Below are positions 25,221-35,954 of a stretch of DNA of 64,000 bases, piece by piece. Made by a program: the position numbers and the translations under genes. The DNA is from Canis aureus (Eukaryota; Chordata; Mammalia; Carnivora; Canidae). The DNA lies in contig NC_135615.1 in assembly GCF_053574225.1 (NCBI RefSeq), positions 53,877,520-53,941,519 on the forward strand, given 5' to 3'. Each line of letters opens with the position of its first letter. Position 1 is the stretch's first letter. The notes below the pieces were generated by a model, which searched no databases, was not told the DNA's origin, and was given only the letters and a program-made list of their open reading frames with translations.

Positions 25221-25255
25221 TAACGATGAGCAAAACCAAAATGGAGCTTTCCCTG
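25221..25255 (+). other. Candidate 35-nt micro-exon
   Basis: The segment follows a pyrimidine-rich acceptor (ctgactttctttacttccag, 25201-25220), with a branchpoint-like gttaatg upstream (25187-25193). It ends at a consensus donor GTAAGT (25256-25261). Two of three frames are open: one gives NDEQNQNGAFP, the other starts TMSKTKMELSL. I recognise neither. Its length is not a multiple of three, so inclusion would shift frame. It lies in sequence with no recognised repeat. Confidence 0.35.
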
Positions 25256-25420
25256 GTAAGTTTTAAAAGACAATTCCCATTTCAGAATGGAAATACTTAC
25301 TAGGCTTTTACACTTTGATGTCTTTTTACATATTTCTTTCTGTACAAGAAATGTCTTTTTATAAGCTTATGTTTGCTTGAGAATGATTACTTGTTTCTAT
25401 TGTAGTTAATCAGCTGATTT

Positions 25421-25485
25421 CCAATTAGCAATAATCCTGCCTTGGACAAACCTCATTGGCTATGATACTGCCACTGTGCAAAGCT
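25421..25485 (-). pseudogene. Truncated U4 snRNA pseudogene
   Basis: On the minus strand it starts agctttgcacagtggcagta and proceeds through the U4 5' stem-loop (agccaatgaggttt) to attgctaattgga. It matches about the first 65 nt of the 145-nt spliceosomal U4 RNA, with several transitions (for example CpG to CpA at gcgcag to gcacag), then stops abruptly. The 3' half, including the Sm site region, is absent, so it cannot make functional U4. Copies cut near this point are a known class of snRNA retropseudogene. It sits almost against the MLT1-type LTR that begins near 25491. Confidence 0.88.
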
Positions 25486-25490
25486 ACTCA

Positions 25491-25942
25491 ATTGGTTTCC
25501 TATAGCTGCCCTAACAATATGCCCTACAGTGAGTGGCTGAAGCAACAAAAATTTGTTGTCTCATAGTTCTGGAGGCTAGAAGTCCAATATCAAGGTATAT
25601 TGCAGGGTTAGTTCCTTCTGAGAACCGTGAGAGAAAATTTATTTCATGCTCTTGCCCAGCTTCTGGTGGTTTGCTGCCAATCTTGGGCATTGCTTGGATT
25701 ACAGATGTGTCACCCTAATCTCTGCCTTCATTTTCACATGGCATTTCCCTGTGTGCTTGTCTCTTTGTTCAAACTGGACCTATAATAAAGACATAGTCAT
25801 ATTAGGGCCCACCCTTATGACTTCGTCTTAACTAATGACATCTGCAGTGAATCCTACCTCCAAATAAGGTCACATTCAATCCTGGGGGATGGGATCGCAA
25901 CATAAGAATTTTGGGGAGACAGAATTCAACCCATAACAGTCA
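25491..25942 (-). mobile_element. ERVL-MaLR (MLT1A-like) solo LTR, antisense
   Basis: It has the reversed LTR end 'tatagctgccctaacaatat' (25501-25520), 'tagttctggaggctagaagt' (25564-25583), 'ttttcacatggcatttcc', 'attagggcccacccttatga' (25801-25820), and ends 'gaattcaacccataacagt' (25922-25940). The copy is close to complete, with no internal retroviral sequence. The unusual join to a U4 pseudogene lies at its 25491 end. Confidence 0.85.
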
Positions 25943-25944
25943 TC

Positions 25945-26056
25945 AAATACTGTGCTGCACCATTCTGAAGGATTGGGTCTGTGTCTTATGACCTCTGAGC
26001 TCAAGCACAGCAACTTAAACTGTGTAAACATTCAATAAATTATAGTTGAATGCCTT
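25945..26056 (+). mobile_element. L2/MIR 3' end fragment, sense
   Basis: 'aaacattcaataaattatag' (26026-26045) followed by ttgaatgcc is the 3' end common to L2 and some MIR copies. The upstream part is weakly similar. Confidence 0.5.
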
Positions 26057-26059
26057 AGA

Positions 26060-28310
26060 ATTGTGGTACAAGAGCCCCTCAACAGATCCCTGTGACCTAG
26101 AGCCAGAAAGTACTAGGAGAAGTATTGCTACAACTGAATTTCCTTTTTAAAGCCAACGCCTTTTATTTGTACAACTCGTGGTTGATCAGAAAGGTTTCAG
26201 ATTTCAAACAAATCTTCATTTTCTAATGGAAATAAAGTAGGACCAAGTAATTTCGAAGGCAAATCTAAGAAAAAAAAAATGGAATGAAGTAGATCATGAC
26301 CAGCTGGGGAAATCTTTTGGAGATTATGGAGACCTAAGACATCTCTACTGTCTACCAGCTTTAAATTGATAAAACACAGACACAATAAATTGATAGGTGA
26401 AATTAAAAAAAAAAAAAAAAAACTAAAACAGAAAAGCCAAACAGCTTTGTTATGATGGGCAAACACTCTGTGGCCACCAGGGACATGTAGGAAGAATCCA
26501 GTGGAAACTATTTCTTAGGTTAAAATCAAGGTGCTATCTCTTAATCTGCCTTCCCACACGGGAGAGGTTGGTGCTACTGAGCAGACTGTCAGGATGGGGA
26601 TTGCAGACTTGGTTCCACCAGGACAGCAATAGGAAAAAGAGTAATGAAATTTGACTGCTAGGCCACGTTGTAACTTTCATGGGCTCTTGGGTACTTTGGT
26701 CTTTGTAGGCCCCTTCTTTCAAAACAAAGGCAAAAATCAAAAATTCTATTTCATAACTGTGTTGGCATTGGTATATTAATAGTACCTATTAACACATTAT
26801 TTTTGACCTCAGAGGTCATTTTTTTTCCTTCTCATTTCAAAAGCAATTAAAACATTTCCATAGCCCCTAAAAGCATTTTCAGCCCTAGGCACTGTGCCCT
26901 CCGTGCATGACTAAGGGACACGTCTACCCTCCCTGGCCACACCAGAGGGGCCTCTGGAAGATAGGCCTTGGACCTCAGTCCAGGTATATGATGTACATGA
27001 TGGCTGAGAAGAGAAGAATGTCCATGGCTTCTCATAACCTCTTCCATGAGGCAGGCAGTGAAGACACGGGTGTAGCCTATTTCCTGCCTGTTAAGCCAGT
27101 AGCCCCTCCCACCAGCAAGTGAGGTGCAGGGGGAGCGGTGGACCCCACCCATCTCCATCAGCGTAGGCCCCATTCTGTCCACTTCTGTAGGCTACAGGAT
27201 TAGTCCTCATTTCTCCTGTTCTGCTCTCTCACTCCTGCCCTCTCCACCTAGAAATCAAAGAAGCAGCAGAGGCACCGAGGGCAGCTCAGGTGGCTGTCAG
27301 TAGCAGGGGCAGTGGAAAGGAAGGTTCCCCTGGAATCTTTCAAAAGGGCATCAGTTGGGAGAGTGGAAAGTGAAAGGGAAGACAAATCTCATTTGTGAAG
27401 ATTAATCTGTTCCAAGCAAAGGGCTGTCATGTTGAATTTGCTGTCATGTTTCATTCTAAGGACAATACTGCTCTGCCCGGAGGCATCCTCATGGCCTCTT
27501 GCAGAGGAAGGAAAGAGGCCTGTTAAGTGGCAAAGTCTAGATTCGAGGTTAGGTTTGCTGGGCTCTCAAGCCCAGATGTGGTATTTCACTGTCTACATTT
27601 TAGTTGACAGTTCGGTTCAAGAAAATTTATAATGGAGGTCGGATAGTGTGAGGAGGAGGAAACATTTTTTAAAGATTCCCACGCACGGGAGGGTGGCTTT
27701 TGCAAATTGACTCAGAAGATTTAAGTATCACAATGTGTATCTTTGCAGGTTCATTCATTTTACCCACAATCCACCAATAGCACCTTTGTGACATGCCATT
27801 GACATCTAGTAAAAATTCAGCAGCGCCTGTGAGTCTGGTGATTGTCATAACCTACTCTCAGAGTAGGTTATTAGGTTTATAATCTACTAAATAGCTGGAT
27901 TAAGGAAAAGCCCTGGTTTCCACTGCAGGACCATGATCCTCTTTAAATTGTTTTTTATTTAAATACTAATACCTTTGCTTCAAAAAAAGCTGATCTGATA
28001 CTTAACATAGCTTTACAGTAACAAACACTTAAATATATTGCCTGGCTTTATGAATTCAATTAAGATCTCCTTGAGTGCATCACTGCTTTAGTTATAAAAA
28101 AGAAAAAAAACCTTCACAAGCCCTCTTTTCTCCAATATTCTATTTGTCTGTTATTTAGACCTCAAAAAAACAGGTGCCAGATAAACCTTCTTCGATGCCA
28201 TGATTAACTGGTTACTAAGCACAGAGTTACTACATGTAATTTCATCAAATTTTATTATTTGGTTTTCTTTGTAAATAGCTTTACTAACCTTAAAGAATTC
28301 CTTCCAAGCT
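26060..28310. other. Unique sequence, no gene seen
   Basis: No mobile element recognised in over 2 kb. It includes A10 (26271-26280), A19 (about 26404-26422), a perfect nuclear-receptor everted repeat (26804-26818) and a near-perfect 25-base palindrome (27847-27871). Open frames of 60-111 codons show no recognisable family. Confidence 0.5.
26804..26818. promoter_or_regulatory. Everted repeat (ER3-like) of AGGTCA half-sites
   Basis: TGACCT CAG AGGTCA is two perfect nuclear-receptor half-sites pointing outward with 3-bp spacing, which also forms a 15-bp palindrome. It sits between T-rich flanks. Only the sequence supports it; binding is inferred. Confidence 0.35.
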
Positions 28311-28326
28311 CTTTTTCTTTCTTTTA

Positions 28327-28350
28327 TTTTTTTAAAGGTTTATTTATTTA

Positions 28351-28388
<38 letters not shown>

Positions 28389-28518
28389 GCAGAGACACAG
28401 GCAGAGGGAGAAGCAGGCTCCATGCCAGGAGCCCAACGCGGGACTCGATCCCGGGACTCCAGGATCGTGCCCTGGGCCAAAGGCAGGCGCGAAACTGCTG
28501 AGCCACCCAGGGATCCCC
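28327..28518 (-). mobile_element. SINEC, full length
   Basis: Antisense SINEC with a (GA)n of about 24 bases, GGGACTCGATCCCGGGACTC box B region and GAGCCACCCAGGGATCCC head. A perfect 12-bp duplication ttctttctttta (28315-28326 and 28519-28530) flanks it. Confidence 0.96.
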
Positions 28519-28534
28519 TTCTTTCTTTTAAAAA

Positions 28535-29340
28535 CATAAGTTAAATGATTTGCCTTGGTGTGAGATACAGGTCACAGATGTCCTTTCCCCCCAGCCCTTC
28601 CTTTTTTTTTTTTCTACCATAAATCACAATTTTCTTATTCTAGGGGTGAAAATACCCGTCAGAGCTCTGTAAAGAATTTCATTTTCCTTAAAAGTGATGT
28701 CATTCAGGATATGCCAGTACTTGCCAACATAGATCTCAACAGGAAAGAATTTTAAAATTAACCTGTGAAATAATGCCAAGATGTGAAGAATATCTTGCAG
28801 AAGGAAGGTTTGTCTCAACATTATAGAGGGGTGGTCTCTTCATTCTGACCTTCAGAAACTATCATGTGAAACACACCTCCTCTCCTCCTCCCTTCTGTAA
28901 CCTGGCTTGTCACTTGCTCAGTAGAAAGAAGTTCCCTGCCCAAGTCAGGCAGAGCTCATTAGACACTGCATATGCCATAACCATCCCCCACCCTTCCCCA
29001 GAGGTGTTATACATCCTCTCTACCATTATCCCTGGGATGCTTTCTACTTACCAGTCCAATTCAGTTGCACGAATATTTCTACAAGTATTATAAACTATTC
29101 CCACACAGTTGTGCTTTTTATCAGTTTGTCTTCAGAGATTTTCTTTAGCATGAATAACAAATCTAGCCTTTTCTCTAAAATAGGATTAAATATATAACAT
29201 GATAATATAATAATATAATATTGTGGTATTATAATTTATAATAAGAACTGTATATTTGGTCTTCATCCCATTTCTGGTACAAGCTCCTAAAACCCTTGGG
29301 CTTGCCTAACTAGTAACAATACACTATTGTGTCTTTGAAA
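28535..29340. other. Unique sequence, no gene seen
   Basis: No repeat recognised apart from a T-run near 28602 and an AT-rich patch at 29190-29250. No defensible open frame. Confidence 0.45.
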
Positions 29341-29344
29341 GTTG

Positions 29345-29585
29345 GCAAGAGAGTAGATCTTAAAAGTTCTCATCACAAGAGAAAAAGTTTGTAACTATAT
29401 GACGTGATCGGTGTTAACGAAATTTATTGTAGTAATCACTTCACTACACCATGTATGTATACACACACACACACTCATATATAAACTATATATATAGTTT
29501 GAATCATTATGTCATACACCTTAAATTAGTACAATGTTATATGTCAATGATATCTCAATAAAACTGGAAGGAAATTTTTAAGAAG
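29345..29585 (+). mobile_element. L1 3' end (L1MA/MB-like), sense
   Basis: 'agttctcatcacaagagaa' (29365-29383) then a CA run (29460-29475), 'cattatgtcatacaccttaa' (29505-29524) and 'tatctcaataaaactgg' (29550-29566) is a recognisable L1 3' terminus. It is severely 5'-truncated. Confidence 0.72.
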
Positions 29586-29594
29586 AGCAATGGG

Positions 29595-30420
29595 AGCATC
29601 TTTTGTTTATAATATTTGGTCTCTTGGTTCCTGAAATAGCTGCAGGAGATAAAGGTGAAAGGAATGTCTTACTATTCATAACAAGCCCCTCTACCACATT
29701 TGAGTTTGTGTTGAAGAGGTGACTTGGGAAGCCCCCAAGGATGGGGCTGATGGATAGGGGAACTAACCATGGTGAGAAAGTTGGAGCTTTAAAGCCTGCC
29801 CCTCAACCTCTGGGGACAGGAGGAAGGTTGAAGTTTGAATTAATCAAATAATGGCCAGAAATGTAACCATCCAGGCCTATGTAATGAAGCTTTCATAAAA
29901 ACCCAGAAGGTTGGGGTTAGGAGAGCTCGTGGGTTGCTGGGAGAGTGGCACACCCAGAATGGCATGGAAGCTCTGCAACCCTTTCCACATACTTTGCCTC
30001 CTGCATTTCTTCCATCTGGTTGTTCTTGAGTTCATTCTTTTTATAATGATGCATGTATGATAGGAATATAAGTAGGTATTCACTTAGATCTATAAATAAT
30101 CTCAAAGACAACACAAATCTAACTCTGGTTTTCTTTTTTTTTAAATTTTTATTTATTTATGATAGTCACAGAGAGAGAGAGAGAAAGAGGCAGAGACACA
30201 GGCAGAGGGAGAAGCAGGCTCCATGCTGGGAGCCCGACGTGGGACTCGATCCCAGGCCTCCAGGATCGCGCCCTGGGCCAAAGGCAGGCACCAAACCGCT
30301 GCGCCACCCAGGGATCCCCTCGGTTTTCATTTTTGAACAAACCCTAGGTTGCCTGGGCTCTCTTGGGACTCAGGCCAGGTTGGACCGAAAGTGACTGCCC
30401 AAGCCTCCATAGGGCCAGGG
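29595..30420 (+). mobile_element. ERV-type LTR, sense, split by a SINE
   Basis: The order 'gaagtttgaattaatcaaat' (29830-29849), 'tatgtaatgaagctttcata' (29878-29897), 'gagagtggcacacccagaat' (29940-29959), 'gcatggaagctctgcaaccc' (29961-29980) follows a mammalian endogenous-retrovirus LTR. A SINEC (30134-30318) interrupts it, and the portion after 30340 is only tentatively part of it. I do not resolve the family. No coding retroviral region is seen. Confidence 0.55.
30134..30318 (-). mobile_element. SINEC, full length
   Basis: Antisense, with box B side GGGACTCGATCCCAG and head CTGCGCCACCCAGGGATCCC. Imperfect flanking duplication ctggttttc/ctcggttttc. Low divergence suggests a young copy. Confidence 0.95.
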
Positions 30421-30530
30421 AGTCCATTACAATTATAGTCAGAGATGAAGGTTTTGGAAATAGTGAATACTTGGCAAGTAGTTTTCATTCTATTTAATGT
30501 CATAACTCAACTTACTTTAGTTTGACTTTT

Positions 30531-30719
30531 CTTTTTTTTTAATATTTTATTTATTTATTCATGAGAGACAGAGAGAGAAAGAGAGATAAGCAGAGATACA
30601 GGCAGAAGGAGAAGCAGGCTCCATGCAGGGAGCCCGATGTAGGACTCAATCCTGGGAGTCCGGGATCACGCCCTGAGCTGAAGGCAGACACTCAACTGCT
30701 GAGCCATCCAGGCGTCCCA
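30531..30719 (-). mobile_element. SINEC, full length
   Basis: Antisense copy flanked by agtttgactttt (30519-30530) and agtttggctttt (30720-30731), a 12-bp duplication with one change. It lies only about 210 bp from the preceding SINEC in the same orientation. Confidence 0.95.
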
Positions 30720-31246
30720 AGTTTGGCTTTTTGATACTGTCTTGACTTCTCCACTTCACCCCACACAACAGGTGATAGAACCTTCTAATTAAAATGAATT
30801 AAAATTGTGTCCTGAGAATTTCATGAACTCTGACTTAAGGTCTTTTAAGAATCAATTTAATGTCCCCAAATCTTGGAATGTTAGCATCAATTTGTATTTA
30901 TCTATGATGGCACCAGTGTCTGAAAATGTATACTAGTTCACAGGATAAGTTAGCAGCCCTTTCCACAGTTGGTTAGAAACACTTGCTTAGCAGGAAGTCA
31001 GGGTTGCATACTGGATTTGTACCACTACGCACTCTGTGGAGTCTGTCTGCTACTTCTCCATGACACCCTCCTAGCTAACTCCCTTCAGCCTTTCTAACTT
31101 CCTTGAAAGGAAGGATACATTCAAGATTTTAGGTCTGAGAATCACTTAATCCTAGCATCCTAGTGGATCACCTGCATTAACCAATGCCTTCAAGCTCCTC
31201 ATGTGTTTTTTCCCCTTCCTTCTTAGAATGAGTGCCTAATCAAGTA

Positions 31247-31584
31247 TAGTTGACTCTTTCACGATGTGGCGATTAGGGGCATGAACTCCCACCCACTATT
31301 CAACCAAAACTTTTAACTCCCCCCAAAACTTAACTACTCATAGCCTACTGTTGACCTTCAGAAGCATTTTCAATAACACCTACAGTCAATTAACACATAT
31401 TTTATATATGTATTCCATGTTGTATTCTTACGATGAAGTAAGGTAGAGAAAAGCAAACGTTATTAAGAGAATAATAAGGGAGAGGAAATATAATTTCAGA
31501 ACCACAGCAAATTGATAAAAAAAAAAAAATCCACATATAAATGGACCGGCACAGCTCAAACCTGTGTTGTTCAAGAGTCGACTG
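31247..31584. mobile_element. Tigger-type (MER44/Tigger7-like) non-autonomous DNA transposon
   Basis: Terminal inverted repeats tagttgactctt (31247-31258) and, reversed, cagtcgactctt (31573-31584) match at 10 of 12. A TA target duplication (31245-31246 and 31585-31586) flanks them. Inside are 'aacttaactactcatagcct' (31326-31345) and 'ccacatataaatggacc'. At about 340 bp with no transposase frame, it is an internally deleted, dead copy. Confidence 0.82.
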
Positions 31585-31589
31585 TAATA

Positions 31590-33700
31590 ATTCATTATTG
31601 TGGGAATGTAGATGTCTTGAAAGTGTGTTTTGAATGTAGATGAATGTTTATGGAGAAGCTGTGTTTTTAAAATCGGGCAAAGCTGGACGACAGGAGAGAA
31701 GACACTCGTGTTAACTGAATTTGGAAAGTTTGAAACTAAGAGAGTCATCTGCCTGTGGCAAAAGATAGATTGAATCTCCCCCAAAGCAATGATTTATATG
31801 AAAAGCAGACCTTTTAGAGAATGACTGGAGATGTAGGTATTTTTTAGCCATCTCCCAACTTCATGCCAGCGTGATCTTCCCAATTTGTTCGGCCTGGATA
31901 TGTGGCTTATGTTATTTTCATGAGTAAATTAATAGCTATTTAAACCCTTTTGGTTGATTCCCTTCAAAGATTGTTTATTCTAACTTAGCCCATTTATATG
32001 TGGTAAGTCATTATTTCATTGCATTCTTTTAGTGTTTGGGGAGTTTGTTATTGTTTTTTAATGAAGACACAAAAGATTTGAGCCTCTTTAGAAAAGAGGA
32101 GGGTATGTGAAGACTCCTTTCATTGAGAAGTATGTGGTGGTGCGAATTTAAACATTAGCTTCTCTATCAATGTCAAAGTTTGAGAACGTTTTCGCTATCT
32201 GGGCACCATGATAGGATAGCACCCCATCTGTGATCCCCTCTACCCAGTGAGGATTTAAGTGTAGTTAACGAGAGTCAAACTAATGAAAAACAGGATTTTG
32301 GTGTTGCTGGAATATGTAGAAAAATGTGGAGTCTAAAAAAAATATTTCTCCCGCCAAGACAGCATTGAAGAAACTCGTTATTTTCCATCTGCTTATTTCT
32401 TATTCTCAGGGTGAAGTGAAAGCAAAGTTTTAAAACTTTTTTCTCTACTGCAAAATAAATATACTTCCGAAAAATCCCTATCTAGAGAATAAAGCAATTA
32501 AGAACTCTCTGGCTGTGAGGATCTAGCCCCAGCTCAACTTAAAGCAACAGTTTCATTGCTTTGCATCAAGATGTGCGTGAGAATCAGCCTGCTCTGATCA
32601 GCCAATGTGCTGAGTGACTTGACATTTTAATAAGTAAATATTCAAGCCGTCATGAAATATCCTTTGTAATTATAAACACAGGAAACTTTATGAGATGCAA
32701 GTGGATGTTAAGTGGCTCAGCAACACAAGGTCTGAGCAGTTGGTGTGCTTTCAAATTGAGACCTCAGGAAAATTAAATCTACCCAAAGACCATCACCATT
32801 TGTTTCAAAGGCTTGATGTTTCTTAAAATTTTTTCAGCTCTCTAGTTTGGAAATACAGAGAGCCTTGAATTCATTTTATGCAAGCAGCATGTGGAGGCTA
32901 CTGTCTAATATCATGGCAACTTAAACAATTTTTTTGAGCCAAAACAACTCAATAGAAAGTTTAACTTCTACTTTAAAAAGATATGTAAAAGTTATTAATG
33001 CCTATGTAAATGTGCAGTACCCAGGAAATTTCCTAATTGCTACATAGTTTATTTTAATTCATTAGATATTTACTTACTAGCTCTATGAGCATAGTCCCAG
33101 GCTATGTGTTTTTAGAAAAATTAGCATTACATATGTTGCCCTATCTGTGCTTCCTGGGAAGCCAGATTATGGACATAGTCTGATATGAAAACACTTCTTT
33201 CTTTTTTTTTTTTTTTAAGCACTAGATAGCATATATTAAAGTCCCAAATTGATTTTGATCAATTTCTAAAATGTGATAAAAAGCCATAGAGATAGCAGTG
33301 GAGAGGTTTATGTTACAAGAAAATATTTAGATAGGCAGTATAGAGGATTTAAGAATATTTATAAGGCCCAGAAAAACTGGTGGAACTTTGGTAGCTGTAG
33401 ATAGCTGGAGTAGAAATACATGGTTCATACATAGCAGAGAAGAACCACCAGTGAATTTATTGGTTATATCCCTGATTACCTTTTGCAAAGCATGTATGGA
33501 TCATGCGTGTGTCATCAGTGAGGTTAATCAGTTAGTATCTCTCATTCCATAAATAGTAGATTTTTCCTTTCTTGATATGTATATTATCCTCGTGGTTGGC
33601 TCATTCATTGAGGAGCCATTTTTCTCCCCAAGGGCTGTTGACACACATAGGTGACATTACATGCTGTGTCACAGCGCTGGCTCTCTGCAAACTCTTGACA
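31590..33700. other. Repeat-free AT-rich block
   Basis: About 2.1 kb with no recognised mobile element and no gene. Around 32520-32770 the sequence is more complex, with CTTTGCAT (32570-32577) and TGCTGAGTGAC (32608-32618), an octamer-like and a MAF-like motif. This could be conserved non-coding DNA, but conservation is not visible from one genome. Confidence 0.4.
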
Positions 33701-33704
33701 GGAT

Positions 33705-33885
33705 CAGCTATATAACTTGTGGGGTCCAGTGCAAAGTGAAGGGGGGCCTTCCCCGTTCAAATTTATCATTAAGAATTCCGGGATAGTGACAGCAGAGCAC
33801 TGAACTAAGCCTGAGGCATTCTCAGGAAGGGGCTCTGTGTGTCTGCACGAATCGCACACAGATGAAGCCAGACCTGCCAGCACAG
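33705..33885 (+). mobile_element. Ancient interspersed repeat, family unresolved
   Basis: 'cttgtggggtccagtgcaaa' (33717-33736) through 'attaagaattccgggatagt' (33769-33788) to 'gatgaagccagacctgcc' follows a repeat I know as common in mammals (outline: ggggcccagtgcaaaatg...), but I cannot name it. Confidence 0.5.
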
Positions 33886-34177
33886 ACAGTCAGATTGGTG
33901 TGGATGGACTCTGTTTAGGGCAAAACTTTCCTGTCTAGCCAATATACTGATCATGGATGAGCAATCAGCGAATGCTCATGAATCCTGACATAGAGTTGCA
34001 GCATGTGTATGCCTTTGTAGGACATTTATCTAACATTACATTCACAGAGACATGTATGTGAATAAATATGTAACATGGAGTTCTGAAAACTTCTGGTATG
34101 AGAGCCTCGGGCAGATTAACTAGAATAAGATCAGTTGTCACTATCCATAAATCATATCATACGTCATGTTATGCATC

Positions 34178-34298
34178 ACAAAGCAAACATTTTCTCGGCA
34201 CCTACTCTGTGCCAGACAATTTTCATGGCATAAGGATACAACGGAGAATAAATAGACATAATCCCTGCTCTCAGAGAGCTTTCACACTACTGAATTTC
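34178..34298 (-). mobile_element. L2 3' fragment, antisense
   Basis: 'cggcacctactctgtgccag' (34196-34215) then 'ataaggatacaacggagaat' and 'ctctcagagagctttcacac' is the reversed L2 3' end. Confidence 0.72.
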
Positions 34299-34299
34299 T

Positions 34300-35276
34300 G
34301 AAATTTTGACTAACTCGCTCAGGCTTCTGGCTTTCTTAAGACCAGAAGCTGTTCTTGTCACTATTTAGAACTGAGTAGAACCAGGACTCCCTGGAAAAGA
34401 ATGCACGGAAAGTCTGCCCTTGAGAGGTTTCCAAGCTGAGGACACTCCTAGGATCACTTCCCATGAGGCCAGAAGGCTCATTTACTTACAGCAATCCATG
34501 GGAAAGAAGGCAGCCCCCTTATCTTTGGTCAGAGGACACTTAACATAATCCTGAGTGACAAAGGATCGAAAGTCAACAGCATCCATCTCACAGAAATTAA
34601 CAACCCTTGCTTTTCACCCTTTCAAAGAATGTACTGGTCTGGTTTGGCCTTTCTGTGCCACATTCCATTCCAGAACCCCAGCTAAAATGTTCTCAAGGGC
34701 CGACCAGAGATTCCTCCTCCTTTCTCTGTGCTGGTACAACTTGACCGCTGCTTGACATCAAGGTCAACTGGAGATTGGGAACAGTTATGTAAGTGCATTG
34801 TAAATTGAATTAGTGCTGTACACGAGCCCAGACCAAGTAACCAGGGCAGCTCCAGGCAAGTGCAGCGACGGGGCCCCAGGAGACCGCGTCGGAGGAACTG
34901 CTTGCCGATGAAAGGCAGTCATGCACCACAGGAGAAAAAGAGCACGACCCATCTTTCCCCAGCCCCTTTGAAGTCTGGGCAGGCTGCTGCCTGGTCACGT
35001 GGGGAGGAAGACCGAGGCATCAAGAGGGAGATGGTGTCAGTGTGCCAGGCAGGCACAGAGAACTGCAGCATGCAGAGCATGCACATCCTTAGAATGAGAA
35101 AAAGAAATTATTTTTCGTGTCAGAAAAGGCACCACCCATAGAGGAGAAAGAAGGCTTAGTCACGTGGAGGAGAAAAGCCCCTGGCAACCTTCTGTGCACT
35201 GGAGGACAGGCAAGAGAGCACAGGCAGGACCATCTTCCTTCTACCAGTGAGTGACCCAGTGGTTCTAGGAGAATAT
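34300..35276. other. Unique sequence, no gene seen
   Basis: No repeat recognised. A small CpG cluster (six CpGs in 34861-34920) stands out locally but is too short for an island. Open frames up to 93 codons are unlike known families. Confidence 0.45.
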
Positions 35277-35288
35277 ATGCACACAAGT

Positions 35289-35456
35289 ATTTTTTTAATA
35301 TATTTTGTAATTTATTTATTCATGAGGGACACAGACAGAGGCAGAGGGAGAAGCAGGCTCCCTACGGGGAGCCCAATGTGGGACTTGATCCTAGGACCCC
35401 GGGATCATGACCTGAGCAGAAGGCAGACACTCAATGCTGAGCCACCCAGGCATCCC
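35289..35456 (-). mobile_element. SINEC, (GA)n lost
   Basis: Antisense copy without the (GA)n block, flanked by atgcacacaagt (35277-35288) and atgtacacaact (35457-35468). The imperfect duplication (10 of 12) and body divergence suggest middle age. Confidence 0.92.
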
Positions 35457-35616
35457 ATGTACACAACTCTTAAAGACTAGGGCTGAAACACCTTTTAATG
35501 CCTTTGATGACATGGGACATCCTCCCTCGAAGTAAGATATCATGCTGGAAAGAGGGGAAAATAGTAGGTGGGAGTTTTGTTGTTGTTTACAGGCAAAATG
35601 AATATAGAGGTAACTT

Positions 35617-35802
35617 AAAAAAAAAGATGTAGTTATTTATTTTGGAGCGGAGTAGGGGGAGAGGGAGAGGCAGAGACCATCCTCAAGCAGACTCCCCACT
35701 GAGCATGGAGCTTGATGCCGGCCTCCATCCCAGGACCCTATGATCCTGACCTGAGCTGGAATCGAGTCGGACTCTTAACCGACTGAGCCACTCAGACACC
35801 CC
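35617..35802 (-). mobile_element. Older SINEC subtype
   Basis: Antisense copy with 'agcagactccccactgagca' (35686-35705) and a doubled AATCGAGTCGGACTCTTAACC head region of older carnivore SINEs. Flanks tatagaggtaactt/tataggagtaattt agree at 11 of 14. Confidence 0.88.
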
Positions 35803-35954
35803 TATAGGAGTAATTTTTGAAAAAAAAAAAATGTATAGGATCTTATCACGATCTTGGTATATGCTAACATGGGCATCTTCAGAAGGTGAGGAGAGGCAGA
35901 GCAATGGAAAGCTGAGAGCGTGGCCTGAATAGTCCATGGATGGGGCCTGATCTC

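Noticed and set aside
28352..28539. Open frames on both strands within SINECs (also near 14362-14670, 30149-30347, 40652-40968, 51585-51794)
   Set aside because: Produced by the (GA)n/(CT)n and tRNA-like parts of SINEC elements; Arg-Glu or Leu-Ser repeats are microsatellite translations.
29483..29500. AAACTATATATATAGTTT palindrome
   Set aside because: Perfect, but made mostly of alternating TA at an L1 3' end, so expected in AT-rich simple sequence.
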